Of a stretch of 64,000 nucleotides of DNA, positions 35,093 to 43,595 are shown piece by piece; position 1 is the stretch's first letter, and each line of letters opens with the position of its first letter. Origin of the DNA: JADZAI01 sp964390465. Its GTDB lineage: Bacteria > Pseudomonadota > Alphaproteobacteria > Micropepsales > Micropepsaceae. A program made the position numbers and the translations under genes. The stretch spans positions 1 through 64,000 of the forward strand of contig CAYMIJ010000009.1 in assembly GCA_964390465.1 (NCBI GenBank), in the 5' to 3' direction. Under the pieces are notes generated by a model. The model had not been told where the DNA came from and ran no database searches. It saw only the letters and a list, made by a program, of their open reading frames with translations.

Positions 35093-36031
35093 ATGCCCAT
35101 CCTGTCGGTAGATGCCGTGGCAGAGGCAGCCGCGGTCATACGCGCGGGTGGGGTCGCTGCCATGCCGACCGAAACAGTCTATGGCCTCGCCGCCGATGCC
35201 ACCAACGGTCTGGCGCTGGCAAAGGTGTTTGAAACCAAAGGCCGCCCGCGGATCAACCCGCTGATCGTGCATGTGACCTGCCGCGCCGATGCCGAACGTT
35301 TGGTGACATTCAATGAGCAGGCACAGCGCCTTGCTGATGCCTTCTGGCCGGGGCCACTCACGCTGGTCCTGCCACGCCGCGCCGACTGCCCGGTGCATGA
35401 TCTTGCCAGCGCTGGCCTCTCCACACTGGCTGTGCGTGTACCCGCGCACGATCTCGCCCGCGCACTGATCACCGCCAGCGGCGCCCCTCTGGCTGCGCCC
35501 AGCGCTAACCGATCAGGCGAACCTTCACCCACCAGAGCCAGCGATGTGATCGAAAGCCTCGGCCCCGCCATCGCTGTTCTCGATGGCGGACCCTGCAGAG
35601 CCGGGCTGGAATCAACCGTAATCGGCTTTGCGGATGGCAGGGCTGTCCTGCTCCGCGCGGGCGCATTAACGCGCACCAAGATCGAACAGATCACCGGCGC
35701 GTTGGCAGAAGCACATGATGATGCGGCGCGGCCATCATCACCGGGGCGGCTGCTGCGTCATTATGCGCCACGCGCGCGATTGCGCCTGAACGCCGATGAT
35801 CCGCAGGCGGATGAATTGTTTCTGGGGTTCGGACCCACACCGCACACGGGGAATATTCTCAACCTCAGCGCGGCCGGGGATATGCACGAGGCAGCGGCCA
35901 ATCTGTTCGCCATGCTGCGCGAGGCCGACCGGCGCGGCGCTGAAAAAATCGCCGTTGCGCCAATTCCCGAAACGGGCCTGGGTGAGGCCCTCAATGACCG
36001 GCTGCGGCGCGCCGCCGCCGCCCAGGCATAA
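35093..36031 (+). CDS. L-threonylcarbamoyladenylate synthase (Sua5 type)
   Basis: A 312-aa protein made of a YrdC domain and a C-terminal Sua5 domain. It forms threonylcarbamoyl-AMP from Thr, bicarbonate and ATP for t6A37 in ANN-decoding tRNAs. The YrdC core shows GVAAMPTETVYGLAADATN, KGRPRINPLIVHV and FWPGPLTLVLPRR. The Sua5 part follows a linker SSPGRLLRHYAPRA. The length fits Sua5 rather than the short TsaC. It stops directly next to the convergent glycosyltransferase gene. Confidence 0.92.
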   Translation: MPILSVDAVAEAAAVIRAGGVAAMPTETVYGLAADATNGLALAKVFETKGRPRINPLIVHVTCRADAERLVTFNEQAQRLADAFWPGPLTLVLPRRADCPVHDLASAGLSTLAVRVPAHDLARALITASGAPLAAPSANRSGEPSPTRASDVIESLGPAIAVLDGGPCRAGLESTVIGFADGRAVLLRAGALTRTKIEQITGALAEAHDDAARPSSPGRLLRHYAPRARLRLNADDPQADELFLGFGPTPHTGNILNLSAAGDMHEAAANLFAMLREADRRGAEKIAVAPIPETGLGEALNDRLRRAAAAQA

Positions 36032-38689
36032 CTAACCCGCTGCTTCGGCCTTGCTGGCAGGCGTCGTGCGCTCGCCAATCTTCGCAGCGCTGATGAAGGC
36101 CATGATGAGTGTGGCGGTGAAAGGGATCGCCTGCACACAGAGTGTCAGCATCCACACGATAGCAGCCGGATCACCAAACCCGCGCGTAAGGACTGTCACC
36201 ACCACCGCAGCGATGCTCAGCCCCAACAGGATGAGTTCCTCCGAGGCGAGCAGGATGACCTGTCTGAAGGGCGCGGCGTCTTCACATTTGGGTGTGCGCA
36301 GAAACGGCATTTTGCTGGTGAAAATGCCAGCCCACACCGCCTTGCCCACCGTGTGCGACAGCGCAAGCCCCGCAATGGACGCCTTCACCGCGCCCTTGAA
36401 ACCCGTGCCGACCCGGAAAGGGTAAAGCAGCAGCGTCTTGCCGGTCTTGACCGTAAACAGGCCCAGCGCAATGGCCGCCAGCGACATCATCGGCACGTCG
36501 AACATATGCTGGTCGATCGCCATCAGTGCCGACCACACCAATGCCGCTGTTGTGAAGGCCAGCGACAGACCATCTGCCAGCCAAGGCAGCCAGCCCGCGA
36601 TGAAATGATACTTCTGCGAACTGGTCAGCTTCGTCTCGTTGCCGAACAGCGCCCCCCAGTGATGCTTCATGATCTGCATCGCGCCATAGACCCAGCGATA
36701 ACGCTGGTCCTTATAGGCCGCGAGCGTATCGGGGATGAGCCCCTGTCCGAAGCTGCGCGACAGATAGACGGATTCAAACCCGTCCTCGAAAATGCGCAGG
36801 CCCAGTTCGGCATCTTCGGTGATGCACCACGTCGCCCATTTTTTCTCATTCAGCACGTGATGGCGCATGATGGTCATCGTGCCGTGCTGGATGATGGCGT
36901 TATCCTCGTTGCGCTCGACCATGCCGATTTCAAAGAATCCGGCATATTCTTCAAAGGCCATCGCCTTGAACAGGTTTTCCTGGCCATCGCGATAATCCTG
37001 CGGCCCCTGTACCAGCGCGACTTTCGGATTGGCGAAATGCGGAATGCAGGTGGCAAGCCAGTCCGGCGTCACCTGATAGTCGCTGTCGATGACGGCCACG
37101 TATTCCGCGGACGGGTCGGTCAGCTCCAGCGCCTTGTTGAGTGCCCCGGCCTTGAAGCCGGTGACGCCATCAAAATGAAAGAAACGAAAACGCGGACCCA
37201 GCGTCGCAGCATGGGCCTCAACCGGCTTCCACACGTCCGGGTTCTTCGTGTTGTTGTCGAGGATGATGACTTCAAAGTTCTGATAATCGAGCGCCGCCAG
37301 CGCGTTCAGCGTCTCGATCATCATGTCAGGCGGCTCGTTATAAGCCGGCACATGCACCGAAACACGCGGCTCGCTTGTCATCGGCGGCGGTGTAGGGTCG
37401 CGGCGCTGCACGCGCCACAGGCTGTGCGCCATCTCAACGCTTTCGGCGAGGATCACCGCAATCGCCAGCGACGCGACCGGCACGACAAACAGGAACAGCA
37501 GATAGGTGCCCCACCCCGCATATTGCAGCGAGGCGCTGTCAAAAACGCCGATCATGCCGGTGACAATGAGACCCGCCAGCGCCGCCAGAAACAGCTGGCC
37601 GAAAAACGACAGATGCGGTGTCGCTCGCAGCAGCAATGCGCCCACCAGAACGGTGATGGCTGTTGCGATGGCCGCGAACCATGGCCAGTTCGGCTTGGAG
37701 GTGATGATGCCTTCCAGTGTAAACTTCTGGGTGCCGGTTGCGTCAAACACCCCCCAGAACTGGCCGACCGCGCCTTCCTCGTCGCCCTTCCAGGGCTGAT
37801 CATAGGCTTCGATCAGGTAATAGTCCCAGCCCAGCTCTTTGGCCCGCATCAGGAAGCTGCGGACAAACGCAGCCTGGTTTGCCGCTGAAGGCGCTGCGGC
37901 CTGACGCTGACGGCCTTCCGAGGGCCAACCTGATTCCCCAATCACAATCGCCTTGCCCGGAAACTTCGCGGCGACCGCCTGCATACGGTTCTCGATATGC
38001 CCAACCGCGCTCTCGATGCCGATGCCTTCCCAGTAAGGCAGCATGTGCACGGTGATGAAATCACACTCGCGCGCCACATCGGCCATGCCCGGCTCATCGG
38101 CCCACACATTCCATGGCTCGGCCGTCGTGATTTTCACGCGACGCGGCAGCTCGCGTTTGATGTCGCGAATATAGACGGCGAGATCGGCAGGGGTGATCTC
38201 GCCGCGCAGCACAGCCTCATTGCCCACGACCACCCGATCAATCGAAACCGGATTGGCCCTGATGGTTTTGAGCGCCAACTCGATTTCACGATGCGTCTTA
38301 TCCTTGTCCGACTCCACCCAGATGCCGAGCGCCACCTTCATGCCCAGTCCATTGGCGATGACCGGCACCTGATCCAGCCCGCGCGAAACCGAATAGGTGC
38401 GGACGCGATTGGTGAGCCCCTTGATCTGCTGAAGATCGGCCTTCAACCGCTCTTCGCTGAAATGCGTCTCGAAGGTGAACCCGTGACTCGGGTTATAAGA
38501 AATGCCGCGTATGGGCGCGTTCCAGTCTGGCGCATCCACCTGCCGGTCGAGCATCGCCCATGTCAGCACGGTGACGACAGACGCGATCAGCAATGCCGGT
38601 ATGGCCTTGGCGCGGCGCGCGCCCCAAAGCGCCGCCCTCATGCGGGCCCACACTGTGGACTGAGGTTGATCAGGCGGTCGCTCAGCCAT
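36032..38689 (-). CDS. GH17-GT2 fusion membrane protein, beta-glucan synthase-like (NdvB type)
   Basis: An 885-aa protein with three parts. A TM helix (about 30-47) leads to a periplasmic GH17-like domain (about 60-330; RGISYNPSHG, VGNEAVLRGEI, VIGESGWPSEGR with the candidate catalytic Glu residues). Several TM helices (about 345-425) precede a GT2 domain (about 455-690) with VHVPAYNEPPDMMIETLNAL, VIDSDYQVTPDW, ITEDAELGLRIFEDG and QRYRWVYGAMQ (DxD, TED, QxxRW). A final TM block follows. This layout is known from Bradyrhizobium and Pseudomonas NdvB-type glucan proteins, which make periplasmic beta-1,3 glucans with beta-glucosyl transfer. The linkage made here is not known. Confidence 0.88.
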   Translation of the reverse strand: MAERPPDQPQSTVWARMRAALWGARRAKAIPALLIASVVTVLTWAMLDRQVDAPDWNAPIRGISYNPSHGFTFETHFSEERLKADLQQIKGLTNRVRTYSVSRGLDQVPVIANGLGMKVALGIWVESDKDKTHREIELALKTIRANPVSIDRVVVGNEAVLRGEITPADLAVYIRDIKRELPRRVKITTAEPWNVWADEPGMADVARECDFITVHMLPYWEGIGIESAVGHIENRMQAVAAKFPGKAIVIGESGWPSEGRQRQAAAPSAANQAAFVRSFLMRAKELGWDYYLIEAYDQPWKGDEEGAVGQFWGVFDATGTQKFTLEGIITSKPNWPWFAAIATAITVLVGALLLRATPHLSFFGQLFLAALAGLIVTGMIGVFDSASLQYAGWGTYLLFLFVVPVASLAIAVILAESVEMAHSLWRVQRRDPTPPPMTSEPRVSVHVPAYNEPPDMMIETLNALAALDYQNFEVIILDNNTKNPDVWKPVEAHAATLGPRFRFFHFDGVTGFKAGALNKALELTDPSAEYVAVIDSDYQVTPDWLATCIPHFANPKVALVQGPQDYRDGQENLFKAMAFEEYAGFFEIGMVERNEDNAIIQHGTMTIMRHHVLNEKKWATWCITEDAELGLRIFEDGFESVYLSRSFGQGLIPDTLAAYKDQRYRWVYGAMQIMKHHWGALFGNETKLTSSQKYHFIAGWLPWLADGLSLAFTTAALVWSALMAIDQHMFDVPMMSLAAIALGLFTVKTGKTLLLYPFRVGTGFKGAVKASIAGLALSHTVGKAVWAGIFTSKMPFLRTPKCEDAAPFRQVILLASEELILLGLSIAAVVVTVLTRGFGDPAAIVWMLTLCVQAIPFTATLIMAFISAAKIGERTTPASKAEAAG

Positions 38690-38695
38690 CAGGGA

Positions 38696-39481
38696 TCAGG
38701 GCGCAGGCGCGGGCTTGATGTCGAGCAGCTCGACCTGAAACACCAATGTCTGCCGGGGCGGGATGGAGCCTCGACCGCCCACGCCATAGGCAAGGCGATA
38801 CGGCAGAACCAGCTCGATCACTTCACCCTTCTTCATCAGCGGAATGCCTTCGATCCAGCCATTGATCAGGTTTTTCAGAACGAAGGTGGCGGGTGTGTTG
38901 CGCTTGTAGGACGAGTCGAACTCCGTGCCTTCTATGAAGGCACCCTTGTAATGGACCGTCACTTCATTGTCGGGCGTGGGCTGTTCGCCCTGTTCCACGG
39001 TTTTCAGTTTCCTGTAGCGCAGTCCGCTGGCGGTTTTTGTATAAGCCGGATCGGAATCAACCTTCGCCAGAAAGGCAGCGTTCGCCTCGTCTGTGGTTTT
39101 TGTCGCATCGAGCGTGAACTCCGGCGGGTCCTGTTTCAGCAGAAGCGCGCGCACGGTTTTTGATACAGGCTCGACATCCGCCTTCACCTTTGCAAGGCGG
39201 GCCTCGATGCGGGCGCGCAGCTCGGCCTGTTCCGGCATCGTCTTCAGCTCTGCGAAGTCCGAGGCCAGAACGTCCTGACTGTTCAGCGTGCGCGCATAGG
39301 CACGGTCGGTCTGATCCACCGCATCTTCATAAGACTTCAGATCCGCCAGCCGGGCGTTCGCCGCGTTCGTCTGTTCTGTCATGGCCGTAAGGCGCGCCTG
39401 AAGATCCAGCGTCTGGCGCCAGAAGAAGACCGCCGCACCAACACTGACAAGGGCCAGCAGCCACAGCAGAACGCGCCGCAT
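38696..39481 (-). CDS. Membrane-anchored FKBP-type peptidyl-prolyl isomerase
   Basis: A 261-aa protein. An N-terminal anchor (MRRVLLWLLALVSVGAAVFF) is followed by a coiled coil (about 25-115; ARLTAMTEQTNAANARLADL), then the FKBP domain (about 145-258): TASGLRYRKLKTVEQG, NEVTVHYKGAFIEGTEFDSS, WIEGIPLMKKGEVIELVLPY and SIPPRQTLVFQVELLDI. It is the first of three FKBP genes in 2.1 kb. The domain is probably periplasmic and assists folding of exported proteins. It is 3 bases from the next FKBP gene. Confidence 0.92.
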   Translation of the reverse strand: MRRVLLWLLALVSVGAAVFFWRQTLDLQARLTAMTEQTNAANARLADLKSYEDAVDQTDRAYARTLNSQDVLASDFAELKTMPEQAELRARIEARLAKVKADVEPVSKTVRALLLKQDPPEFTLDATKTTDEANAAFLAKVDSDPAYTKTASGLRYRKLKTVEQGEQPTPDNEVTVHYKGAFIEGTEFDSSYKRNTPATFVLKNLINGWIEGIPLMKKGEVIELVLPYRLAYGVGGRGSIPPRQTLVFQVELLDIKPAPAP

Positions 39482-39484
39482 GGC

Positions 39485-39880
39485 TCAGGCCACCTTCAGG
39501 AGTTCAACCTGAAACACCAGTGTCTGGCGGGGCGGGATGGGGCCACCGCCACGCTCGCCATAAGCGATGTCATAGGGAATGGCGAACTCGAACGTGTCGC
39601 CTTCCTTCATCAGCTGCACGCCTTCGGTCCAGCCGGCGATCACCTGATGCAGGCCGAAGCTGGCCGGTGCGCGGCGCTTATAGGATGAGTCAAACTCGCT
39701 GCCATCAATCAGCGCGCCTTTGTAATGCACCGTGACATTCGAGCGCGGACCCGGCTTCTTGCCGCCTTCCGCACCTTCACTGACAACGCGATAGCGCAGA
39801 CCGCTGGCGGTCTTGGTCACGCCATCCTTGGCGTCATAGTCGGCCAGAAATTTTTCGTTCGAGGCATCTGACAAAGGCAT
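39485..39880 (-). CDS. Soluble FKBP-type peptidyl-prolyl isomerase
   Basis: A 131-aa single FKBP domain without a signal or membrane segment: KTASGLRYRVVSEGAEGG, RSNVTVHYKGALIDGSEFDS, AGWTEGVQLMKEGDTFEFAI and GPIPPRQTLVFQVELLKV. Its sequence is close to the C-terminal domain of the preceding and following FKBP genes, indicating local duplication. The ATG at 39880 is chosen because AAAGGA lies just upstream. It is expected to be cytoplasmic. Confidence 0.93.
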   Translation of the reverse strand: MPLSDASNEKFLADYDAKDGVTKTASGLRYRVVSEGAEGGKKPGPRSNVTVHYKGALIDGSEFDSSYKRRAPASFGLHQVIAGWTEGVQLMKEGDTFEFAIPYDIAYGERGGGPIPPRQTLVFQVELLKVA

Positions 39881-39891
39881 GGTCGTTCCTT

Positions 39892-40191
39892 TCAACCGCG
39901 ATCGCGGCGTTGAATGTCTTCATGATGGCGGATGACTTCCTTCACAATGAAGTTCAGGAACTTCTCCGCAAACTCAGGGTCCAGTTTCGCAGACTCCGCC
40001 AGCGTCCGCAGGCGGGTAATCTGACGCTGCTCGCGGGCCGGGTCAGCAGGTGGCAGGCCGTGCAGCGCCTTGTATTCGCCCACACGCTGCGTGCATTTGA
40101 ACCGCTCGGCGAGCAGATGGATCAACGCCGCATCGATATTGTCGATGCTGTCACGCAGCGACAATAATTCCGGTGCGACAGTATCAGGCAT
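39892..40191 (-). CDS. Chorismate mutase (AroQ type)
   Basis: A 99-aa all-helical monofunctional chorismate mutase, which makes prephenate for Phe and Tyr. Motifs: LLSLRDSIDNIDAALIHLLA, ERFKCTQRVGEYKALHGLPP (Arg and Lys of the active site), and ANKFLNFIVKEVIRHH-like wording (here AEKFLNFIVKEVIRHHEDI). The ATG at 40191 begins 2 bases after the FKBP gene upstream ends. It lies between two FKBP genes, and all are one transcription unit by spacing. Confidence 0.9.
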   Translation of the reverse strand: MPDTVAPELLSLRDSIDNIDAALIHLLAERFKCTQRVGEYKALHGLPPADPAREQRQITRLRTLAESAKLDPEFAEKFLNFIVKEVIRHHEDIQRRDRG

Positions 40192-40193
40192 GC

Positions 40194-40838
40194 TCACTTG
40201 CCAGCCTTCACCAGCTCGATTTCGAAAACCAGTGTCTGCTTGCCCGGAATGGTGCCGCGGCCCTTTTCGCCATAACCCAGCTGATAGGGCACGACGACTT
40301 CCCACGCATCGCCTTCCTTCATCAGCGGCAGCGCCTCAACCCAGCCGGGGATCAGCTGCGGCAGCGGGAAGGTCACCGGCCCGCCATTGGCGGCAGAGGA
40401 ATCGAACTCGGTGCCGTCGATGAACGCACCCTTATAGTTGATCGTCACTTCTGAATCGGGCTTGGGCTGCGCGCCGCCATCGGGGCCAGCCTTGATGACA
40501 CGGTACATCAACCCGCTGGGGCGCTTGGTGACGCCATCCTTCTTGGCATAGGCATCAAGAAACGCGGCGTTCTTCTCGTCCGACAGGTTTGTCATATCAA
40601 CGCCGGGCGGCGGTGCGCCATCGGGCGGGGCCTGTCCGGTAAGGGCGGCAACCAATGAATCGAAATCCTTGCGCTGCTTGGCCAGTGCCTTCTCGCTGTC
40701 CTGTGACTTCTTGGACAGTGTCTCGACCTTCTGGTTCAGCGCCCCGATTTCACCTTTCTGACGGTCGGTCGTGACATAGGTATAGGCACCCACGCCAATG
40801 GCGGCTACCAGCGCCAGAATGGACAGAATACGTTCCAT
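40194..40838 (-). CDS. Membrane-anchored FKBP-type peptidyl-prolyl isomerase
   Basis: A 214-aa protein with an N-terminal anchor (MERILSILALVAAIGVGAYTY), a coiled-coil linker (about 25-70; LNQKVETLSKKSQDSEKALA), a Pro-rich stretch and an FKBP domain (about 115-212): RPSGLMYRVIKAGPDGG, SEVTINYKGAFIDGTEFDSS, GWVEALPLMKEGDAWEVV and TIPGKQTLVFEIELVKAGK. The reading frame is open upstream to 41504, but that part is antisense to a GNAT gene and is not used. It leads the FKBP/chorismate mutase run. Confidence 0.92.
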   Translation of the reverse strand: MERILSILALVAAIGVGAYTYVTTDRQKGEIGALNQKVETLSKKSQDSEKALAKQRKDFDSLVAALTGQAPPDGAPPPGVDMTNLSDEKNAAFLDAYAKKDGVTKRPSGLMYRVIKAGPDGGAQPKPDSEVTINYKGAFIDGTEFDSSAANGGPVTFPLPQLIPGWVEALPLMKEGDAWEVVVPYQLGYGEKGRGTIPGKQTLVFEIELVKAGK

Positions 40839-40877
40839 GAAATCTGATACCTTTCCGCTTCCGGCGGCTCTTAAAGC

Positions 40878-41462
40878 ATGGGCAAACCACGAATGCACCC
40901 CACAAGGCAACCCGCTCCGGTCACGCTGGAGACCGACCGGCTGATCCTCAGGCCCTGGCGCGAGAGTGACCTGGCGCCATTTGCCGCCCTGAATGACGAT
41001 GCGGAAACCATGCGGCATTTCCCGGCCCCGCTGACCCGCGCTGAATCGGATGCGATGGTCGCGCGCATACAGGAAAAAATGCAGGCAAACGGATGGGGGT
41101 TGTTTGCCCTGGAACTGAAAAAGGATGGCCGCTTCGCAGGCATGACCGGCCTGAACCGACCCTCCTTCGAGGCTCACTTTACGCCATGCATCGAGTTGGG
41201 CTGGCGTCTGCCACGCGATCTGTGGGGTCAGGGTCTCGCCGTTGAAGCGGCCAGCGCATGCCGGGATTATGCCTTCAACGTGCTGGGCGAGGAACGGCTT
41301 TACGCCTTCACCATTCCTGCCAATCGTTCCTCGCAGCGCGTGATGGAAAAAATCGGCATGACGCGCGTTGAAAATGGGGATTTCGATCACCCCGCCCTGC
41401 CAGCAGGTCACCCCATCCGGCGGCATGTTCTTTATGCGATAGATCGTCCGCACACTGACTAA
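40878..41462 (+). CDS. GNAT-family N-acetyltransferase (RimJ/RimL-like)
   Basis: A 194-aa acetyltransferase of the RimJ/RimL group. The opening TLETDRLILRPWRESDLAPF is diagnostic; later ELGWRLPRDLWGQGLAVEAA carries the acetyl-CoA pyrophosphate loop (R/Q-x-x-G-x-G/A form) and NRSSQRVMEKIGMTRVE the fourth motif. These enzymes acetylate N-terminal or side-chain amines on proteins, antibiotics or metabolites; the target is unknown. It diverges from the FKBP gene with 39 bases between starts. Confidence 0.85.
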   Translation: MGKPRMHPTRQPAPVTLETDRLILRPWRESDLAPFAALNDDAETMRHFPAPLTRAESDAMVARIQEKMQANGWGLFALELKKDGRFAGMTGLNRPSFEAHFTPCIELGWRLPRDLWGQGLAVEAASACRDYAFNVLGEERLYAFTIPANRSSQRVMEKIGMTRVENGDFDHPALPAGHPIRRHVLYAIDRPHTD

Positions 41463-41465
41463 AAA

Positions 41466-41488
41466 GCCGGGCGGAGGGTCCGCCCGGC
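41466..41488 (-). terminator. Strong intrinsic terminator hairpin, oriented for the minus strand
   Basis: GCCGGGCGGA (41466-41475), loop GGG, TCCGCCCGGC (41479-41488): a perfect 10-bp GC-rich stem. The T tract follows it only on the minus strand (TTTTT, complement of 41461-41465). On the plus strand, after the GNAT gene, it is followed by AATCC. It may still act as a plus-strand 3' hairpin. Confidence 0.7.
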
Positions 41489-41598
41489 AATCCAGAATGC
41501 GCACTGACTATACGACATAAAAAACAGTCTGGCGAGCCCCCCTTTTCCCGCATAACTGGGACGCTCCTTTCCACGAGCGAGCGATGAAGGAGCCGCCC

Positions 41599-42852
41599 AT
41601 GACCACCCCTGCAGGCCTTGATTTCGGCACATCCAATTCCGCGATTGGCATCATAAAGAACGCCATGCCGCAGCTTGCCACGCTGGAACGTGGCAAGGCG
41701 CTGATGCCGAGCGCCATCTTTTTCGACTTTGAACAGAACCGGCCTTTGTTCGGTGACGAGGCCATCTCGACCTATATGGCGCAGGTGGACGGGCGGCTCA
41801 TGCGCGCGCTCAAATCCATTCTGGCAACGCCGCTGGTGAAAGAGACGACGCTTCTGAAAACCCAGCGCATCACCTTTGAAAATGTGATCGGCCTGTTTGT
41901 CGGCGCATTGAAGGAACGGGCTGAAGAAGCGCTTGGCGCGCCCATTGACGCTGTGGTGCACGGACGGCCCGTGCACTTCGTCGATGGCGATGATGCCGCC
42001 GACCGCTTTGCGGAAGACACGCTGCGCATCATCGCTGAAAGCAAGGGTTTTCGGCATGTCAGCTTTCAATACGAACCGCTCGCCGCCGCACGCGCCCACG
42101 AGACAAAGGTTGACCGCGAAACGCTGGCCCTCATCTGCGACCTGGGCGGCGGCACGTCAGACTTTTCCGTCATCCGCCTTGCACCCGAACGCCGCGCCAG
42201 GACCGACCGCAAGAACGACATCCTTGCCAATTACGGCATACGTCTGGGCGGTACGGACCTCGACCGGCACCTGTCGCTGGAATGCGCCATGCCGATGCTC
42301 GGTCTTGGGTCATCGCTGCATACCAAGAACCTGCCAATGCCCCGTCAGCTGTTTTCTGATCTGGCGCATTGGCCAACCATCAATCAGCTCTACACGCCCG
42401 CCTCCAGACGCATGGTGCGCGAGCTGCATGCCGATGCCACGGAACCTCAAAAAACCGCACGCCTGAAAACGGTGGTCGAACGCCACCTCGGGCATCGGCT
42501 GGCCCTGAGCGTGGAAGATGCGAAGATCGCCCTGTCCGGTCAGGACCAGACCATGATCGACATGGCATTCATCGAAGCAGGGCTTGAAGCCCCGGCCGAC
42601 CGCGACCGCTTCGATGACGCCGTCACGCCTGAACGCGCGCGCATGTCCAGCGCGGTGCAGGAAACGTTGAAGCGGGCCGGCGTTGGGCGCGAGGCAATCG
42701 GCACGGTCTTTCTGACCGGCGGCTCAAGCCGTGTGCCAGCACTTCGGAAAGCGATTGCCAGCGTGGTCAGCCCAGACAAATTCGCAAGCGGCGACGACAT
42801 GCTCTCGGTGGCCATCGGGCTCACCGAAGAAGCACGGCTGCGCTATGGCTGA
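41599..42852 (+). CDS. Hsp70-like ATPase (YegD family)
   Basis: A 417-aa protein with the actin/Hsp70 ATPase fold and no Hsp70 substrate-binding domain. Phosphate 1 reads GLDFGTSNSAIGI at the N terminus; phosphate 2 is LALICDLGGGTSDFSVIRL; the adenosine motif is GTVFLTGGSSRVPALRKAI. The order and length match YegD-type chaperone-like proteins, whose clients are unknown. The ATG at 41599 follows AAGGAG; a start at 41584 is less likely. It converges on phoB with a 6-base gap. Confidence 0.9.
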   Translation: MTTPAGLDFGTSNSAIGIIKNAMPQLATLERGKALMPSAIFFDFEQNRPLFGDEAISTYMAQVDGRLMRALKSILATPLVKETTLLKTQRITFENVIGLFVGALKERAEEALGAPIDAVVHGRPVHFVDGDDAADRFAEDTLRIIAESKGFRHVSFQYEPLAAARAHETKVDRETLALICDLGGGTSDFSVIRLAPERRARTDRKNDILANYGIRLGGTDLDRHLSLECAMPMLGLGSSLHTKNLPMPRQLFSDLAHWPTINQLYTPASRRMVRELHADATEPQKTARLKTVVERHLGHRLALSVEDAKIALSGQDQTMIDMAFIEAGLEAPADRDRFDDAVTPERARMSSAVQETLKRAGVGREAIGTVFLTGGSSRVPALRKAIASVVSPDKFASGDDMLSVAIGLTEEARLRYG

Positions 42853-42858
42853 CGCGCG

Positions 42859-43584
42859 TTATCCGGCGGCGCGGGCGAGTTCTTCTGTCTTCAGTGATTC
42901 ATCCAGCGAATAGCCGGCCGACCGGACGGTGCGGATCGGGTCACGCTCGCCATCTGCGATCAGCGCCTTGCGCAGCCGACCGACATGGACATCGACCGTG
43001 CGGGCTTCGACATAAACATCCGATCCCCAGACCGCATCGAGCAGCTGTTCGCGGCTGAACACGCGGCCCGGATGCTGGATCAGATGATCGAGCAGTTTGT
43101 ATTCTGTTGGCCCCAGATGCACTTCGCGGGCGTTACGGCGCACGCGCCTTGCCACGCGGTCAACCAGGATATCGCCAAAGGTGGCCGTTTCTTCTGACAA
43201 GGCCGGGCGGATACGGCGCAGCACGGCGCGGATGCGCGCCGACATTTCGGTAACAGAGAACGGCTTCACGACATAATCATCGGCGCCGGTGTCGAGGCCG
43301 CGAATACGGTCGGATTCTTCGCCGCGCGCCGTCAGCATGATGATCGGCGTGTTGCGTGTTTCGGTGCGGTTGCGCAGACGGCGGCAGACCTCGATGCCCG
43401 AAAGATTGGGCAGCGCCCAGTCCAGCAGCACCAGATCGGGGTTTTCCTCGGCGGCGACGATCAGCGCTTCCTCGCCGTCATTGGCTTCGACGATGCGGTA
43501 TCCTTCTTTTTCAAGGTTATAGCGCAGCATCGCCACAATGGCGGTTTCGTCTTCAACGACCAGAATTGTCGGCTTGGTGTTCAT
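42859..43584 (-). CDS. phoB: Phosphate regulon response regulator PhoB
   Basis: A 241-aa OmpR/PhoB-family regulator. The receiver domain (about 5-120) has the acidic pair in VVEDE, the phospho-acceptor in LVLLDWALPNLSG and the Lys in DYVVKPFS. The C-terminal winged helix (about 140-228) has HLGPTEYKLLDHLIQHPGRV and VDVHVGRLRKAL. It binds PHO boxes when phosphate is low; such a box lies upstream of the phoU-phoB pair at 44350-44382. phoU ends 11 bases before its start. Confidence 0.95.
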   Translation of the reverse strand: MNTKPTILVVEDETAIVAMLRYNLEKEGYRIVEANDGEEALIVAAEENPDLVLLDWALPNLSGIEVCRRLRNRTETRNTPIIMLTARGEESDRIRGLDTGADDYVVKPFSVTEMSARIRAVLRRIRPALSEETATFGDILVDRVARRVRRNAREVHLGPTEYKLLDHLIQHPGRVFSREQLLDAVWGSDVYVEARTVDVHVGRLRKALIADGERDPIRTVRSAGYSLDESLKTEELARAAG

Positions 43585-43595
43585 CGGCGCAGCCC

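Noticed and set aside
36353..37888. Long plus-strand frame (511 codons) in the glucan synthase region
   Set aside because: The protein is His/Arg/Gln-rich, as expected from antisense of GC-rich coding DNA, and the GT2 motifs are on the other strand.
40839..41504. N-terminal extension of the third FKBP
   Set aside because: It is antisense to the GNAT gene; the protein has a clean membrane anchor starting at 40838.
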